Assembly: GCA_934394665.1 (NCBI GenBank)
Contig: CAKRRS010000108.1
Coordinates: 1 to 6,245, forward strand
Length of the DNA: 6,245 bases
Direction: 5' to 3'
Origin: an uncultured Acetatifactor sp.
Lineage (GTDB): Bacteria; Bacillota; Clostridia; Lachnospirales; Lachnospiraceae
In this document: one piece after another, positions 6,105 to 6,245 of the stretch
Layout: each line of letters starts with the position of its first letter
How positions within the stretch are numbered: position 1 is the stretch's first letter
Made by a program: the position numbers and the translations under genes
Notes under the pieces: model-generated
The model's database searches: none
What the model saw: only the letters and a program-made list of their open reading frames with translations
What the model was told of the DNA's origin: nothing

Positions 6105-6123
6105 CCGGGGAACTTACCGATAG
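6097..6123 (+). promoter_or_regulatory. Probable sigma-28 (FliA/SigD) promoter for the flaG-like gene
   Basis: TAAT (6097-6100) and ACCGATAG (6116-6123) are separated by exactly 15 bases. The flagellar sigma-28 consensus is TAAA, about 15 bases, GCCGATAT/A, so -35 matches 3 of 4 and -10 matches 6 of 8, including the CCGATA core. It lies directly upstream of a late flagellar-type gene and after a terminator, which is where a promoter is needed. Its -35 overlaps the terminator U-tract. Transcription would start near 6130 and give a leader of about 60 bases. Confidence 0.62.
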
Positions 6124-6146
6124 AATTCTTAGAGAAGCAAGGTCGT

Positions 6147-6163
6147 GCGCCCACGGAAGGCGC
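6147..6163 (+). promoter_or_regulatory. Hairpin presenting ACGGA in its loop, candidate upstream CsrA site
   Basis: GCGCC (6147-6151) pairs with GGCGC (6159-6163) and exposes the 7-base loop CACGGAA (6152-6158). An ANGGA in the loop of a short GC stem is the preferred form of high-affinity CsrA targets. A second CACGGA begins 21 bases later over the ribosome binding site, so one CsrA dimer could bridge both, as described for the two sites of the Bacillus subtilis hag leader. Binding itself is inferred. Confidence 0.6.
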
Positions 6164-6172
6164 TCTATATCA

Positions 6173-6183
6173 CACGGAGGTGA
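6173..6183 (+). promoter_or_regulatory. Ribosome binding site of the flaG-like gene overlapping an ACGGA CsrA motif
   Basis: GGAGGTGA (6176-6183) is fully complementary to the 16S anti-Shine-Dalgarno and ends 5 bases before the ATG at 6189. The same bases form CACGGAG (6173-6179), which fits CANGGAN, so a bound CsrA would cover the site and block initiation. Confidence 0.65.
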
Positions 6184-6188
6184 CCATT

Positions 6189-6245
6189 ATGACCATAGAA
6201 CCGATTTCCAGTATCATGACAGTGCAGGCACAGAATACGGCCGCT
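6189..6245 (+). CDS. flaG: Probable FlaG-family protein, N-terminus only (cut by window)
   Basis: Nineteen codons are visible, giving MTIEPISSIMTVQAQNTAA. The M-x-IEP(I/L)SS start and the low-complexity, polar continuation resemble FlaG proteins, small late flagellar proteins thought to influence filament length, and flaG commonly sits near csrA, fliD and fliS in Firmicutes. The start is secure: a perfect ribosome binding site lies 5 bases upstream, with a sigma-28-type promoter and a structured leader before it. The identity rests on few residues and on context, so another late flagellar gene is possible. The candidate CsrA sites in the leader suggest translational repression relieved by FliW. 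Confidence 0.5.
   Translation, partial: MTIEPISSIMTVQAQNTAA

Overview
The window is a stretch of a flagellar gene cluster with every supported gene on the + strand. In order it holds: the 3' part of a flgK (hook-filament junction protein, cut by the left edge), a second, larger flgK paralogue, a long flgL, fliW, csrA, and the first 19 codons of a gene that looks like flaG. This gene order, the CsrA and FliW sequence style, strong GGAGG-type ribosome binding sites and a moderate GC content point to a motile anaerobic Firmicute of the class Clostridia, most likely Lachnospiraceae (Roseburia/Eubacterium/Butyrivibrio-like). That placement comes from recalled family resemblance, not from a search.

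Layout: 1-1662 is flgK copy 1. A stop codon overlapping a ribosome binding site leads directly into flgK copy 2 (1676-3595). The only long gap inside the structural genes is 3596-3764. It carries three inverted repeats in a row (3595-3660, 3663-3684, 3722-3753) and a cluster of ANGGA motifs in front of flgL (3765-5327). fliW (5352-5810) and csrA (5812-6030) follow tightly, with csrA starting one base after the fliW stop. A strong intrinsic terminator (6067-6104) ends this unit. Its U-tract overlaps the -35 of a probable sigma-28 promoter (6097-6123) that would start the next transcript, whose leader runs to the flaG-like start at 6189.

How it works together: FlgK and FlgL are exported axial proteins that join the hook to the flagellin filament. 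FliW and CsrA form the partner-switch known from Bacillus subtilis: CsrA blocks translation of target mRNAs by binding ANGGA near the ribosome binding site, and free FliW antagonises CsrA until flagellin occupies FliW. The sequence suggests that both neighbours of the fliW-csrA pair are CsrA targets. The flaG-like leader has an ACGGA in a hairpin loop and a second ACGGA overlapping the ribosome binding site. The flgL leader has four ANGGA motifs, the last one being the ribosome binding site itself.

I see no mobile element, CRISPR array, RNA gene or defence system. The genes belong to known families. The parts worth a second look are the regulatory leaders, the tandem flgK pair with a domain inserted in the second copy, and the cysteine-rich, oversized junction proteins.
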